A stretch of 64,000 nucleotides of DNA from Bacteroidota bacterium (GCA_023437225.1 JAEZGS010000001.1:62001-126000), one strand, 5' to 3'; counted from the stretch's first letter, positions 33,786 to 43,541 are shown. Numbers and translations are program-made. Notes: generated by a model not told the origin, from the letters alone.

Positions 33786-35264
33786 TTAGTTTCTTATGAT
33801 CTTTTCGATCTGTGTTTGTTGCTCGGTTTCAACTTTCAACAGATACATTCCCTTTTGGAGATTTGTAGTTGGAAGATTTATTTCCGAAGCACCTTCGTTA
33901 AGTGTATAAGTTTGGGTAGCTACCATGCGGCCATTCAGATCAGTGATCGTAGCCACCACGCGCTGGCGTTTTTCAAGATTCAAATATGCGGTAAGCTTTG
34001 TGGTGAATGGATTGGGCGAAACATTCAAATGGAATTTGCCCGAGTTTTTATTCATCACCTTCACTATCTCAGAAATGCTTTCTTTACCGTCCGCATCTAC
34101 TTGAACCAGTCGGTACAGGTTTAGGTTAGGCAATGGCTTCGGATCAACAAACTTGTATGCTTTGTCGCCATTGCTGTTGCCAGCAGCAGGCACGGTAGAC
34201 AAGGCCTGGAACACATAATCTGATCCGGCGCGCTCAACTCTGAATGACTTACTGGAAATTTCCGAGGACGTTATCCAATCCAATGCGACAGTACCATTGG
34301 TGAGTCTTGCATTAAAAGATTTGATCTTAACGGGCAAAACTGTTTCGGTGGAGTATTGAATGAACCAATCATACAGATTGGGGCCTGCAGCCAGATAATT
34401 CTGATCATAGTTTAAGTTCCAGGAATTGTGACCGCTGTAATTACAATTAGTAGGTGCATGATAGAGAGCAATCCCTGGCTTTGCATCATTTAATTTCGTC
34501 ACCCAGGTTTTAGTGATGGTGTCCTTGCAGGTATTATCATTTGTGCAATGGAAGAAGCGGCCGGGCAGATCCGCAGCAATAATATTTTGATACGAAGTTT
34601 CATTGTTCGGGTCGAGGTAAAGACTAGAACACAAAGAAGCTGTATTGTAAGCCGCAACTCTGTTTGCACGTGCCGCGGAATTGGAAACATAGTTAATCAC
34701 CATATTTGCGCCAGCGCTCATACCAGTTAAATAAATACGTTTCTCATCGACGCGGTAGTTAGCCACCACATAATCTATAAAAGCGGATACTTCGTCAGCC
34801 TTTGGATAATCAGTAGGATACTGGTATCTGCGATAGGTGGGCGCTATAATTATGTAATTATACGTTACTCCATTTCGCGTTGTCGTTGGCACGATGTCGC
34901 CTTTTTCTACCTGCCAGGGTAGTGAAGTTTCCTGATCAGAAAAAAGCTCACACAGCTGCGCCTGGCTTCCATCGCCCTGCGCACCACGTCCTCCAAAATA
35001 AATGATTACTGGGTATTTACTAGTATTTCCCGCATTGTTGTAACCAGCCGGCAGATAGCGCATTAATCCTCCGAACTTATTGTTTGCGATGCTAAGACCA
35101 GATACTGAAGTCCACTTGGTAATAGTTACTACGTCGTTATCGGCGTCTATATTTCCGGACTCTTCGATATCAATTGTGCACTGCCATTGCGCATTTGCCG
35201 AGAACCCTAAAAGGAGCAGGAAGGCAACACCCATTGCCTGAATACCTAGGTAAAATTTTTTCAT
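33786..35264 (-). CDS. T9SS-secreted esterase/PHB-depolymerase-like hydrolase
   Basis: A protein of 492 residues. After a signal peptide (MKKFYLGIQAMGVAFLLLLG to SANAQ) comes an alpha/beta hydrolase domain with IIYFGGRGAQGDGS and the nucleophile elbow LTGMSAGANM, then a catalytic-His candidate in NYSGHNSWN. From about residue 310 there is a linker/beta domain, and the last 80 residues (SPNPFTTKLTAYL to GMYLLKVE) are a type A T9SS sorting domain. It is therefore expected to be secreted or surface-bound. Related to the lipoprotein esterase upstream. Confidence 0.86.
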   Translation of the reverse strand: MKKFYLGIQAMGVAFLLLLGFSANAQWQCTIDIEESGNIDADNDVVTITKWTSVSGLSIANNKFGGLMRYLPAGYNNAGNTSKYPVIIYFGGRGAQGDGSQAQLCELFSDQETSLPWQVEKGDIVPTTTRNGVTYNYIIIAPTYRRYQYPTDYPKADEVSAFIDYVVANYRVDEKRIYLTGMSAGANMVINYVSNSAARANRVAAYNTASLCSSLYLDPNNETSYQNIIAADLPGRFFHCTNDNTCKDTITKTWVTKLNDAKPGIALYHAPTNCNYSGHNSWNLNYDQNYLAAGPNLYDWFIQYSTETVLPVKIKSFNARLTNGTVALDWITSSEISSKSFRVERAGSDYVFQALSTVPAAGNSNGDKAYKFVDPKPLPNLNLYRLVQVDADGKESISEIVKVMNKNSGKFHLNVSPNPFTTKLTAYLNLEKRQRVVATITDLNGRMVATQTYTLNEGASEINLPTTNLQKGMYLLKVETEQQTQIEKIIRN

Positions 35265-35339
35265 AAACTGAATTGTTGATGGTTTGAGGAACCGGATAGC
35301 GAGCGGTAAATGAGAGGAATTGGATGGAGTGATGAGCTG

Positions 35340-35369
35340 CTAATATAAAGAAATTGTGACCGGGCTCAA
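35340..35369 (-). promoter_or_regulatory. Promoter of the T9SS esterase gene
   Basis: On the minus strand TTG (35369-35367), 19 nt, then TATATTAG (35347-35340), one mismatch to TAnnTTTG. The start codon is about 75 nt downstream. This would allow the second esterase to be expressed apart from the kinase operon. Confidence 0.45.
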
Positions 35370-35405
35370 TCCTTTCGTAAAAAATATTATTCTATCGCAC
35401 AAAAA

Positions 35406-36353
35406 TCATTCCGAGCGGTGCTGCAGAAACCACTGGTAAAGGTTGATTCCATCAACAATAAACTCAGGATCATACATCCTGAACCAGGTATTGTGCTCAA
35501 ACCGTGCGCATCGCATCAACGGGTCTTTCGAATTATTGTCGAGCACCGTGAGTCGCGCCTTGCCGCCTGCCTTTTGAATGCGCGTATACCAATCCATCGA
35601 AATATCAATTGAGCAACGATCATCCTGCCTGCATTGCATAAACCAAACACCATGGCCATTTGCGGCGATGTTCTCGGGGTTAATGTCCCTGTCAACATTC
35701 GATGGGATCGATACGGAATCGCAAAGTGATGCTGTACTGATAGCTGCTATTTTCCCTTTACTCAATTTACTTCCGGCATACTCAATTGCCATATTCGCGC
35801 CGGTACTCATTCCCGTAAGGTAAATGCGTTTAGGATCTACCCGATAATTAGCCAGCAAATAATCGATCACCTTGTCCACTTCGTTAATGCTTGGAAAACT
35901 GGTAGGATAGTTATAATGTGTAAACTGCGGACTAACAACAATGAACCTGTATTTCCTGCCTTCAAATATCACTTCATCAGGGAAGGCATTGCCTTCTATC
36001 AGTGGAGGTAACGAACTTCCTGTTCCGGTGATTCCGTCCCACAGGATCTTGCACAGATCTGTGGATGTTCCCTCTCCTCGTGCTTCACGTCCATGGAAGT
36101 ACACAATCATCGGATATAATGTCGAAGTATCTGCGGCATCATAGCCAACAGGAAGATATTCGAGTAAGCCCTTGAACATCCCCCCGGCAATGTCGATATT
36201 GGTCACCTTCTTGTGACGCATATCGGAAAAATTTCGAACGTTGGAATTAATCGGATCGTAAATGCATGCCGTTTCGCGTGATGATCGACAACCCACGAAA
36301 ACAATTACACAAACTGATAACAATATATAAGTAAAGCTGCGAATCGAAATCAT
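35406..36353 (-). CDS. Lipoprotein esterase, PHB-depolymerase-like
   Basis: A hydrolase of 315 residues with lipobox VFVGC (C22). The core parallels the neighbouring T9SS esterase (MIVYFHGREARGEGTS, YLLANYRVDPKRIYLTGMST with the serine elbow GMSTGANM, a His in FEHNTWF) but lacks the linker and sorting domain. It is thus anchored to a membrane by lipid while its paralogue is secreted. Its start overlaps the sixA stop by 4 bp, so translation is probably coupled. Confidence 0.85.
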   Translation of the reverse strand: MISIRSFTYILLSVCVIVFVGCRSSRETACIYDPINSNVRNFSDMRHKKVTNIDIAGGMFKGLLEYLPVGYDAADTSTLYPMIVYFHGREARGEGTSTDLCKILWDGITGTGSSLPPLIEGNAFPDEVIFEGRKYRFIVVSPQFTHYNYPTSFPSINEVDKVIDYLLANYRVDPKRIYLTGMSTGANMAIEYAGSKLSKGKIAAISTASLCDSVSIPSNVDRDINPENIAANGHGVWFMQCRQDDRCSIDISMDWYTRIQKAGGKARLTVLDNNSKDPLMRCARFEHNTWFRMYDPEFIVDGINLYQWFLQHRSE

Positions 36354-36850
36354 CTGTCTTTTGATTTTGGATAATCAAAAAACCAGAACTCGCCTTGCAC
36401 ATTCACTATATCCACCCATCTGGGTTGAATAAACCTCGCACCGAAAATAGAGGCGGTAGGCATATTATCAATACGGGCATTACTAAGTTGATTTGCCATC
36501 TCAGTAATGCCCGGGTTATGAGAAAACAGAGCAACGACATTCCAGTTGTCGTCAAGAGAACTTATCACCGACTGAAACTCATCAGTTCCTGCCAAATATA
36601 ATTCTGGTCTGATATGTATCTTATCCGCAGCAAATCCGAACTCTGCGGCAAAAAGCCGTGCCGTCTCCAGGGCCCGCAGTGCATGACTGCTTATCAGAAC
36701 ATCCGGAACGATATTCAGCTTTTTCAAGCGCCGGGCCATCTCGGGTGCATTCTTAATTCCACGCGAATTCAATGGACGATCCATATCGGCAATAGAAGCA
36801 TCATCCCAGCTGCTTTTGGCATGGCGAATGAGTAAAAGTTTTTTGGTCAC
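36350..36850 (-). CDS. sixA: Phosphohistidine phosphatase SixA
   Basis: Histidine-phosphatase family protein of 166 residues with the catalytic LLIRHAKSSWDD motif and the second His in FSHNPGI. In E. coli SixA dephosphorylates phosphohistidine in signalling proteins. Here it starts 2 bp after a response regulator gene and overlaps a lipoprotein esterase gene, so it belongs to the two-component operon. The idea that it acts on this phosphorelay is inference from position. Confidence 0.87.
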   Translation of the reverse strand: MTKKLLLIRHAKSSWDDASIADMDRPLNSRGIKNAPEMARRLKKLNIVPDVLISSHALRALETARLFAAEFGFAADKIHIRPELYLAGTDEFQSVISSLDDNWNVVALFSHNPGITEMANQLSNARIDNMPTASIFGARFIQPRWVDIVNVQGEFWFFDYPKSKDR

Positions 36851-36852
36851 CC

Positions 36853-37488
36853 CTATAATCCTGTTGAATTGATGTAATTGATCAGCGAAGCTGTGTTTTT
36901 TACTTTCAGTTTCTTTAGGATATTATGTCGATGTACTTCCACCGTTTTTATTGAAATACCAAGCTTGTCGGCAATTTCTTTAGATGATAACCCATCACGG
37001 ATCTGATTGATCACTTCGATCTCACGTTCGGACAATTGATTGAGACCTGTTGCGGCTTCATCTTCACCAAGCATCTGGTCTGACAATATATTCTTCACCT
37101 CCTGGCAGATATACGTATTGCCATTGTAGACTTCCATTATGGCATCCAGCATTTCCTGGCGAGGCGAATTCTTTGTCACATATCCACGTGCTCCCAATCG
37201 CAACATCTTCTTCGCATAAGCTGGTTGCGAATGCATAGATACCGCAATAACCTTTGAACCCGGCGAAAGCTTGCGGATCATCTTTAAAACGTCAAAACCA
37301 TTCAACGGTGCCATGTTAATGTCAAGCAAGACGATATTGGGTCTCTTATCCCGGGCAATGTCTATCGCCCTTTGGCCATCACCTACTTCAGCCACCACTT
37401 CAAAGTTTTCGTTTCTTCCCAAAAGAAATGACCATGTTTCCCTGATCAACGTATGATCGTCCACGATCATTACGGAAATTTTACCCAT
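36853..37488 (-). CDS. LuxR/NarL-family response regulator
   Basis: A DNA-binding response regulator of 211 residues. The receiver has VDDH, the phosphoacceptor Asp in LLDINMAPL, and the switch Lys in VTKNS; the C-terminal HTH reads LSEREIEVINQIRDGLSSKEI with KTVEVHRHNILKKL. It starts 6 bp after its kinase gene. A second regulator at 42693 is very similar over its full length. Confidence 0.94.
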   Translation of the reverse strand: MGKISVMIVDDHTLIRETWSFLLGRNENFEVVAEVGDGQRAIDIARDKRPNIVLLDINMAPLNGFDVLKMIRKLSPGSKVIAVSMHSQPAYAKKMLRLGARGYVTKNSPRQEMLDAIMEVYNGNTYICQEVKNILSDQMLGEDEAATGLNQLSEREIEVINQIRDGLSSKEIADKLGISIKTVEVHRHNILKKLKVKNTASLINYINSTGL

Positions 37489-37494
37489 AGATTG

Positions 37495-40431
37495 TTATTT
37501 AATTGGTATGGCTACCTTCAAAATACAGCCTTCACCAGGATTTGAAATTACATCAACAGTTCCATTATGCAATTCTGCACGACTAGTGATATTATTTAAA
37601 CCAATTCCTTTTTTCTTTTTTGCTGTATCAAAGCCCACACCATTATCCCTGATTGTTATATTAAGCATTTTTTTATAGCCGGACAACTTAATTTCTGCTC
37701 TTGAAGCCTTTGAATGTTTGATGATATTATTCACTTGCTCCTGTATGATTCGAAATACCATCAACTCAAGGTTCGGTGCCAGATACAACTCTTCGATCTG
37801 GTCTGTCACAAAATCAATTCTCACGCCTCCATGTTGGAGGTTTGAGATCATCTCCCTAATCGCTTCCTTAATACCGATGTCACCAAGTGAAGGGGGCACC
37901 AACGACTTGGATAACGCCCTTATCTCATCAATTGCAGTTGAAATGTTATTGTAACTTTTCCGAAGCATCTCCTCTACAAAGTCCGGCTCATGCATCGCCA
38001 AATCAATGTATAGCTTTGTTGTTGTAAGTATCTGGTTGATGTTATCGTGTAACTCCCGGCCGATCTCTGTCCGTTCCTTTTCCTGCGCCTGAATCGTTGC
38101 TTCGGTGATCTCCCTTTGTTTTAATACTTTTTCTTCCTGTAATTGTTCTTTTAGCTTCGTTATCTCCGAAAGATCCACCAGTGAACCCAGCATTCTAAAT
38201 GGCCTGCCATCATCATCGTACATGATGTAACCGCGACTGTATATAGGCTTGAATTCTCCATTGGCCGCCAGGAAATTCATTTCATGTTGCCACGGCGAAA
38301 TACGATTTGCATAATTGTATTCCAGAGTCTCCATCATTTGATTGAACTCAAATGGTTCCATCCTTTCTCTCCACCAGGCAAGATCTGTCTCGCGAAGCTT
38401 ATAACCGAAGTTGGTAAACAATGAGTCGTTCCATTGAGTTCTACCGGACAGCAGATCTACATCATAAATGGTGTCGTTAGTTGCCTCCGTAATTATTTGA
38501 TATATCTCATTTCTTTCGCGCAACGATTCTTCGATCTTTTTCCTTTCTGTAATATCCCGGCTGATACCAACAAGACCGATCACCTTTCCGTTTTCTTTCA
38601 ACGGAATAAGAGTTGTGTTATACCAGGCCGGACCTTTAACGGTCACAGACACTAAATGTTCTGCAAGCTCTATTGATTTACCTGTTTCGAGAACCTGTTT
38701 ATCGTACTCTTCATACGCAAGGGCAGAAGGTCCAATTAGATCGCCCAAGCTCTTTCCTACTGCTTTTTCCTCGGAACCTATTTCCATTGTTTCTACCAGC
38801 GCCCGGTTTACAATTACATGTTTTAACGTGGTATCTTTTACGAATATCAGATCAGGAATATGGTCGATAAGTGTTCTAAGTAAATTTCGTTCCCGTGCAA
38901 GTCTTTCTTCCGAACGTTTTTGTTCGGTGATATCCTGCATCGCACCAATCATTCTCAAAGGCCGCCCCTTCTCGTCCCGGACTATTATTCCTTTGTCTAT
39001 GACATTGCATAACTCTCCTCCATTCTTGTAAAACTTGTATTCATCACTCCAGAATGTTTCCTGTGTCTCAAACACTATCCGGTTGAAATTTGCAAGGACT
39101 TTCTGCCGGTCATCTACATAGATATGTTTTATCCAGCTGTCTTCCCAATGATCCTGTATCTCTGATTTGTGACCGAATAACTTTTCAAATCCCTTCCCCC
39201 AGTGCAAAGTCTCTTTTTGGAAATCAACATCCCAGATGGCATCAGATGTAGCCCGGCCGGCCATTTCAAAGCGTTCATTACTCGTTTTAAGCGCTTGTTC
39301 GGTTTCGATCATCTTTGTTATATCGTTAACCGATACAAAGCCGGCTCGGCGATCCTGGTATGTAACAAAGTGAGATTTGATCTCAACATAGATCACTTCA
39401 CCGTTCTTTTTTTTATGTCGCCATACCTTATCATTTGGTATTGCACCTTCCAATTCCTTTACATTCTCCAGTTGTTTGATCAATAGTGGCAGGTCTTCTG
39501 CCGGCCGAATGTCTTTGATAGACATATTCATGAATTCATTCCAACTGTAGCCGTAATGTTTTATGGCAGCTTCATTAACCTCGAGGAACCGCAAGGTTGC
39601 CGGATCATACAACCACATTGGCTGTGGATTGTTCTGAAACAGCATCCGGTATTTTTCCTCGGACTGATGTAACGCGTTCTCTACCGCTTTCTTAGCAGTT
39701 ATTTCTCTCGATGTGAAAATCACTCCCGTGATATCGTCCCGCTCGTTTTTCAAAGGGCGAAAAGTATTGGCAAACACAATATCCCTTCCTTCAAGTGTAA
39801 CGGCGTGCACTTCATTCTCCTGCGGTATCCCGTCCAATGCCTTTCTAAACAATTTTTCAAACTCGGGCTCTTCAAGCCCGCGAAGAAACATCAACAATGG
39901 CAAGCCCTGTTTGAGGGGGGCGCCGGCAAGTTCCTTTGTGAGATCGGCCGCACGTGTGTTGTAACTGACTATGTCCAACTCCGTATTTGTAACTATAAAA
40001 CACTCCTCGGTGTTATCCAGAATAATCTGTAAGCTTCTGTTTGCAAATAATTTCTCTTCTTCCGCACGTTTTCGTTCAGTGATATCATATCCTATACCTT
40101 GCAACAGAATTTGTGGCATTTCATCATCCCGCACGCGAAAGAACTCCCATCGTGTCCAAAAAATACTTCCATCTTTTCTTTCGTTTCTCAGGTCGAGATT
40201 GACGGTACAGTCGCTATTGCTGCATTCCTCCACAGCATACAGAAAGGATTCAAGATCCTCCGTGGGCATCGATTGAGTAAAAGACACTCCCGGCACATCA
40301 TTTACATCGATCCCAAAAATTTTTCTATAAAGTTCGTTTGCAAAGAGAAATCGCCCCTGTTGATCAAGCAAGATCATGTATATGCTACTCGACCTTGAGA
40401 GAACTGATGAGAGATGCTTAAATGTTTGCAT
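37495..40431 (-). CDS. Six-PAS cytoplasmic sensor histidine kinase
   Basis: A kinase of 978 residues with no membrane segment. About six consecutive PAS/PAC units are visible, most ending in a PAC-type DITE or REIT segment (for example GYDITERKR, SREITAKK, MQDITEQKR, SRDITERKK). They are followed by a NarL-type dimerisation domain with the phosphoacceptor in GRELHDNINQ near residue 793, and a HATPase with NIIKHSKAS, IRDNGVGFD and GIGLNNI. The stacked PAS domains suggest cytoplasmic ligand or redox sensing. It is operonic with the regulator and sixA. Confidence 0.93.
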   Translation of the reverse strand: MQTFKHLSSVLSRSSSIYMILLDQQGRFLFANELYRKIFGIDVNDVPGVSFTQSMPTEDLESFLYAVEECSNSDCTVNLDLRNERKDGSIFWTRWEFFRVRDDEMPQILLQGIGYDITERKRAEEEKLFANRSLQIILDNTEECFIVTNTELDIVSYNTRAADLTKELAGAPLKQGLPLLMFLRGLEEPEFEKLFRKALDGIPQENEVHAVTLEGRDIVFANTFRPLKNERDDITGVIFTSREITAKKAVENALHQSEEKYRMLFQNNPQPMWLYDPATLRFLEVNEAAIKHYGYSWNEFMNMSIKDIRPAEDLPLLIKQLENVKELEGAIPNDKVWRHKKKNGEVIYVEIKSHFVTYQDRRAGFVSVNDITKMIETEQALKTSNERFEMAGRATSDAIWDVDFQKETLHWGKGFEKLFGHKSEIQDHWEDSWIKHIYVDDRQKVLANFNRIVFETQETFWSDEYKFYKNGGELCNVIDKGIIVRDEKGRPLRMIGAMQDITEQKRSEERLARERNLLRTLIDHIPDLIFVKDTTLKHVIVNRALVETMEIGSEEKAVGKSLGDLIGPSALAYEEYDKQVLETGKSIELAEHLVSVTVKGPAWYNTTLIPLKENGKVIGLVGISRDITERKKIEESLRERNEIYQIITEATNDTIYDVDLLSGRTQWNDSLFTNFGYKLRETDLAWWRERMEPFEFNQMMETLEYNYANRISPWQHEMNFLAANGEFKPIYSRGYIMYDDDGRPFRMLGSLVDLSEITKLKEQLQEEKVLKQREITEATIQAQEKERTEIGRELHDNINQILTTTKLYIDLAMHEPDFVEEMLRKSYNNISTAIDEIRALSKSLVPPSLGDIGIKEAIREMISNLQHGGVRIDFVTDQIEELYLAPNLELMVFRIIQEQVNNIIKHSKASRAEIKLSGYKKMLNITIRDNGVGFDTAKKKKGIGLNNITSRAELHNGTVDVISNPGEGCILKVAIPIK

Positions 40432-40505
40432 GAATGTAGCTCCGTCCTTTATTGATTGTCACTGATCTAACAGAATATAAAGATAAGGATGGTAAAGGTA
40501 ATCCC

Positions 40506-42353
40506 TTAATATCCACGCTCATTTCTTCCCTCCATGTAATTCATAAAAGCCTTATTCACCACTCTGTTGCCGCCGGGAGTTGGGTAGTTTCCGGTAAAAT
40601 ACCAATCGCCGGTATTTGTGGGGCAGGCTTCATGCAAGGACTCGATCGTCTGAAAGATCACCTGGATAGGGAATTGCAGATCGGGCGGTGTGATCAATTG
40701 AGCGATCTTATTTGATATTTGTTCTGTCGAAAATGGTTTATACACCTGCTTTACCACATTTTCCGTATGCAGTTCATCATTGTCAGAAAGAAGTTTGCAG
40801 CGTTCATAGATCTCATGAAGACAGTTCTCTCGTCCATGCTCTTTCAACAATTCAACAGCCGCACGAAATGCAATGAAATCGCCCAGTTTACTCATATCAA
40901 TTCCGTAACAATCCGGGTAACGTATCTGAGGCGCAGAAGAAACGATAATAATTTTTTTCGGTTCCAGTCGGGCCAACATCCGAACAATACTTTCTTTTAA
41001 TGTTGTGCCGCGTACGATCGAATCATCAATTACTACAAGCGTATCCTGTCCTTTTTGAACAGTGCCATAGGTAATATCATAAACGTGTTGCACCATTTCA
41101 TTCCGACTTACATCAGCCGTTATGAACGTGCGCATTTTTACATCTTTAATGGCGAGCTTCTCGATCCTGATCTTGCGATTGATCATTTCTGAAAGTTTCG
41201 CAGGATCAATATTGTTCCCCCAGGATAAGATCCTTTCGATCTTGATATTTTTCAGGTAATCATCCATTCCTTTCCAAAGTCCATAAAATGCAACTTCGGC
41301 GGTGTTTGGTATGAATGAAAATATGGTATTCTTTAAGTCATTATTTACTGCGCTTAAAACCTGTTGTGACAAGTTATAGCCAAGCTGCTTGCGTTCATTG
41401 TAAATTTTTTCATCACTACCACGAGAAAAGTAAATACGTTCAAAGCTACATGCCCTTCGCTCCCTTGCTTCGAGTATTCGTTCATGAATTATCTCGCCGG
41501 ATGCCTTTACAACTACGCACATGCCCGGCATTAATTCCTGTACCTCATTTTCTCCAACATTGAACACAGTACGTATTGCCGCACGCTCGGACGCAGCGAC
41601 CACTACATCGTCATCGACATAATAATACGCGGGTCTGATTCCATTAGCATCCCGAAAAACAAATGAATCTCCATTGCCTAACAAGCCTCCAACGGTAAAG
41701 CCGCCGTCGAATGACTGTACCGCCTTACGAAGCATGCTAATCACATCAAGATTTCCCGGAGCAGCTTCATCTTCTTTTACAAGATGATGGTGGATGACTT
41801 CCATCATTGCGGCCAGATCACTCTGCTTTTGAAAGGTACCCGGATCAACAGCTACCTGCTCAAACAATTCATCGGTATTTACAAGATTGAAGTTGCCTGC
41901 AAGTGCCAAGTTCAGCGCAGGTATTGTATGTCGCTTAATGAATGGGTGACAAAATTCAACATTGTTACGTCCCTGGGTGCCGTAGCGCAAATGGCCTAAT
42001 AACAATTCGCCAAGAAAACTGATGTGACCCTTCATTAAGCCGGCGTGGGACATGATATCCGGCTGATATTTCTGCAGTTCGCTCACTTCGCTGTTAATGC
42101 GGCTAAATATGTCTACCAGAGGTTGGGCGGCATTACTGCGCGTTCTTTGAAGGAAGGGATAACCCGGTTCCACATTGAGTTTTACAGCTGCAACACCGGC
42201 TCCGTCCTGGCCCCGGTTATGCTGTTTCTCCATGAGCAGGTAGAGCTTATTGATGCCCCACATTACGGTTCCGTACTGCTGTTGATAATAAGAAAACGGT
42301 TTCCTTAATCGGATGAATGCAAGGCCGCACTCATGCTTTATGTGGTCGCTCAT
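40506..42353 (-). CDS. Amidophosphoribosyltransferase (PurF) family protein
   Basis: A protein of 615 residues. A short propeptide precedes C9 (KHECGLAFIRL), the expected Ntn nucleophile, and KQHNRGQDGAG follows; the phosphoribosyltransferase loop is VVIDDSIVRGTTLKES. Compared with classical PurF (about 470-505 residues) it is clearly longer and carries extra blocks. Bacteroidota carry this long form, sometimes alongside a standard PurF; whether this copy makes phosphoribosylamine or has drifted is not decided by sequence alone. Confidence 0.82.
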   Translation of the reverse strand: MSDHIKHECGLAFIRLRKPFSYYQQQYGTVMWGINKLYLLMEKQHNRGQDGAGVAAVKLNVEPGYPFLQRTRSNAAQPLVDIFSRINSEVSELQKYQPDIMSHAGLMKGHISFLGELLLGHLRYGTQGRNNVEFCHPFIKRHTIPALNLALAGNFNLVNTDELFEQVAVDPGTFQKQSDLAAMMEVIHHHLVKEDEAAPGNLDVISMLRKAVQSFDGGFTVGGLLGNGDSFVFRDANGIRPAYYYVDDDVVVAASERAAIRTVFNVGENEVQELMPGMCVVVKASGEIIHERILEARERRACSFERIYFSRGSDEKIYNERKQLGYNLSQQVLSAVNNDLKNTIFSFIPNTAEVAFYGLWKGMDDYLKNIKIERILSWGNNIDPAKLSEMINRKIRIEKLAIKDVKMRTFITADVSRNEMVQHVYDITYGTVQKGQDTLVVIDDSIVRGTTLKESIVRMLARLEPKKIIIVSSAPQIRYPDCYGIDMSKLGDFIAFRAAVELLKEHGRENCLHEIYERCKLLSDNDELHTENVVKQVYKPFSTEQISNKIAQLITPPDLQFPIQVIFQTIESLHEACPTNTGDWYFTGNYPTPGGNRVVNKAFMNYMEGRNERGY

Positions 42354-42378
42354 GTGTTTCCCCCTTGTAAGAAAGACG

Positions 42379-42386
42379 CAAAGTTA
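42379..42386 (-). promoter_or_regulatory. -7 promoter element of the PurF-family gene
   Basis: TAACTTTG on the minus strand is an exact TAnnTTTG match 25 nt before the start codon; a CTG lies 19 nt upstream in place of TTG. Confidence 0.5.
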
Positions 42387-42432
42387 GTCGGATTAATTGA
42401 TTATTCAGGAAGCCAACACAGGCGTTGATGTT

Positions 42433-42468
42433 AAAAAAAAACCCCCTCCGTCTTCATAGGTAAGGGGG
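42433..42468 (-). terminator. Rho-independent terminator (minus strand)
   Basis: On the minus strand CCCCCTT pairs with GGAGGGGG around a loop, then nine T residues follow. It ends a transcript coming from the response regulator at 42693, more than 200 bp downstream of that stop, or prevents read-through into the PurF-family gene. Confidence 0.8.
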
Positions 42469-42692
42469 CGTTCTTCAAAGGAATTGTGATCTGGTCTTTC
42501 TTAGGATGGAATTACAAAAATTTTTCTTGGGATTTGGATCTTTAATGAATTTCCGAATGATTTAACACATTACGGAGCTTTATAATGAAAAATCAAACAG
42601 AATACAAGTTTCACTATTTGATTTTCTAAAGGTTTACTATTAGGTGCTACCAGAATTCTACAGCAACTGCGCAAATTCTTATATCTAACTCA
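42469..42692. other. AT-rich gap without a gene
   Basis: About 224 bp between the terminator and the second response-regulator stop. No ORF with a start, length and composition like a gene was seen on either strand; the longest ATG frame is 14 codons. It would form a long 3' untranslated region of the regulator mRNA. No tRNA or known RNA motif recognised. Confidence 0.5.
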
Positions 42693-43337
42693 CTAAACTG
42701 TGTAGGATGCTGTGTTATTGATGAAGTTGACCAATGAAGCGGAATTTTTCAGCTTAAGTTTCTTGAGAACATTGTGACGATGCACTTCAACTGTCTTGAG
42801 CGAAATGTTCAGATTTGAAGCGATCTCTTTTGAAGAAAGTCCTTCTTTGATGAGATTGATGATCTGAATTTCCCGATCTGTAAGCGCGTTTACATTGGGT
42901 ACATCTTTATTCTCTTCAAGAACCATTTCAGAGATGTTGTTCTTTATCTCGTCACAGATATACTTATTGCCACTGTGTACTTCCAGGATCGCTTTGATCA
43001 TCTCTTCTTTAGAAGAATTCTTAGTTACATAACCGCGTGCCCCGATCTGAAGCATTTTCTTGGCATATGCGGGTTGTGAATGCATTGATACTCCAATCAC
43101 CCGTGATGCCGGCGCAACTTTCCGGATTTTCTCTGTTGCTTCAAAACCAGAGATCGGGGTCATGTTGATATCCATCAAAACGATGTGAGGTCTCTTTTGC
43201 TTCGCCATTTCCACGGCCTGCTCTGAATCGCCACATTCGGCGATCACCTGAAATCTTTCATCGCTGTTCAGGATGTAGCTCCAGGTTTCACGAATGAGTT
43301 TATGGTCATCCGCAATGAGCACATTGATCTTGTCCAT
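42693..43337 (-). CDS. LuxR/NarL-family response regulator (orphan paralogue)
   Basis: A regulator of 214 residues, very close to the 36853 gene: shared blocks include RETWS near the N-terminus, VSMHSQPAYAKKML, ARGYVTKNS, GLSSKEIA and KTVEVHRHN. The phosphoacceptor Asp (LMDINMTPI) and Lys are intact. No kinase gene is adjacent, so it may be phosphorylated by the kinase at 37495 (inference). The upstream 200 bp hold no gene. Confidence 0.93.
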   Translation of the reverse strand: MDKINVLIADDHKLIRETWSYILNSDERFQVIAECGDSEQAVEMAKQKRPHIVLMDINMTPISGFEATEKIRKVAPASRVIGVSMHSQPAYAKKMLQIGARGYVTKNSSKEEMIKAILEVHSGNKYICDEIKNNISEMVLEENKDVPNVNALTDREIQIINLIKEGLSSKEIASNLNISLKTVEVHRHNVLKKLKLKNSASLVNFINNTASYTV

Positions 43338-43541
43338 TCTATTTACGTTTAAGGGTTTTCAATCTGAGGTGGCTTGCGCCAGCTCCGGCAAGATGGTAAA
43401 TGGGGTTGCTAACAGTTCATCGCAATGTTACTGCAATTCCAAACCGTTCTCCAATTGCGTCAGCGGCAAATAAATCTAATTACAGGATTACACTTAATGT
43501 AAATACTTACATCAAGCAGTAATAGGGGACAATAAGGTCTT

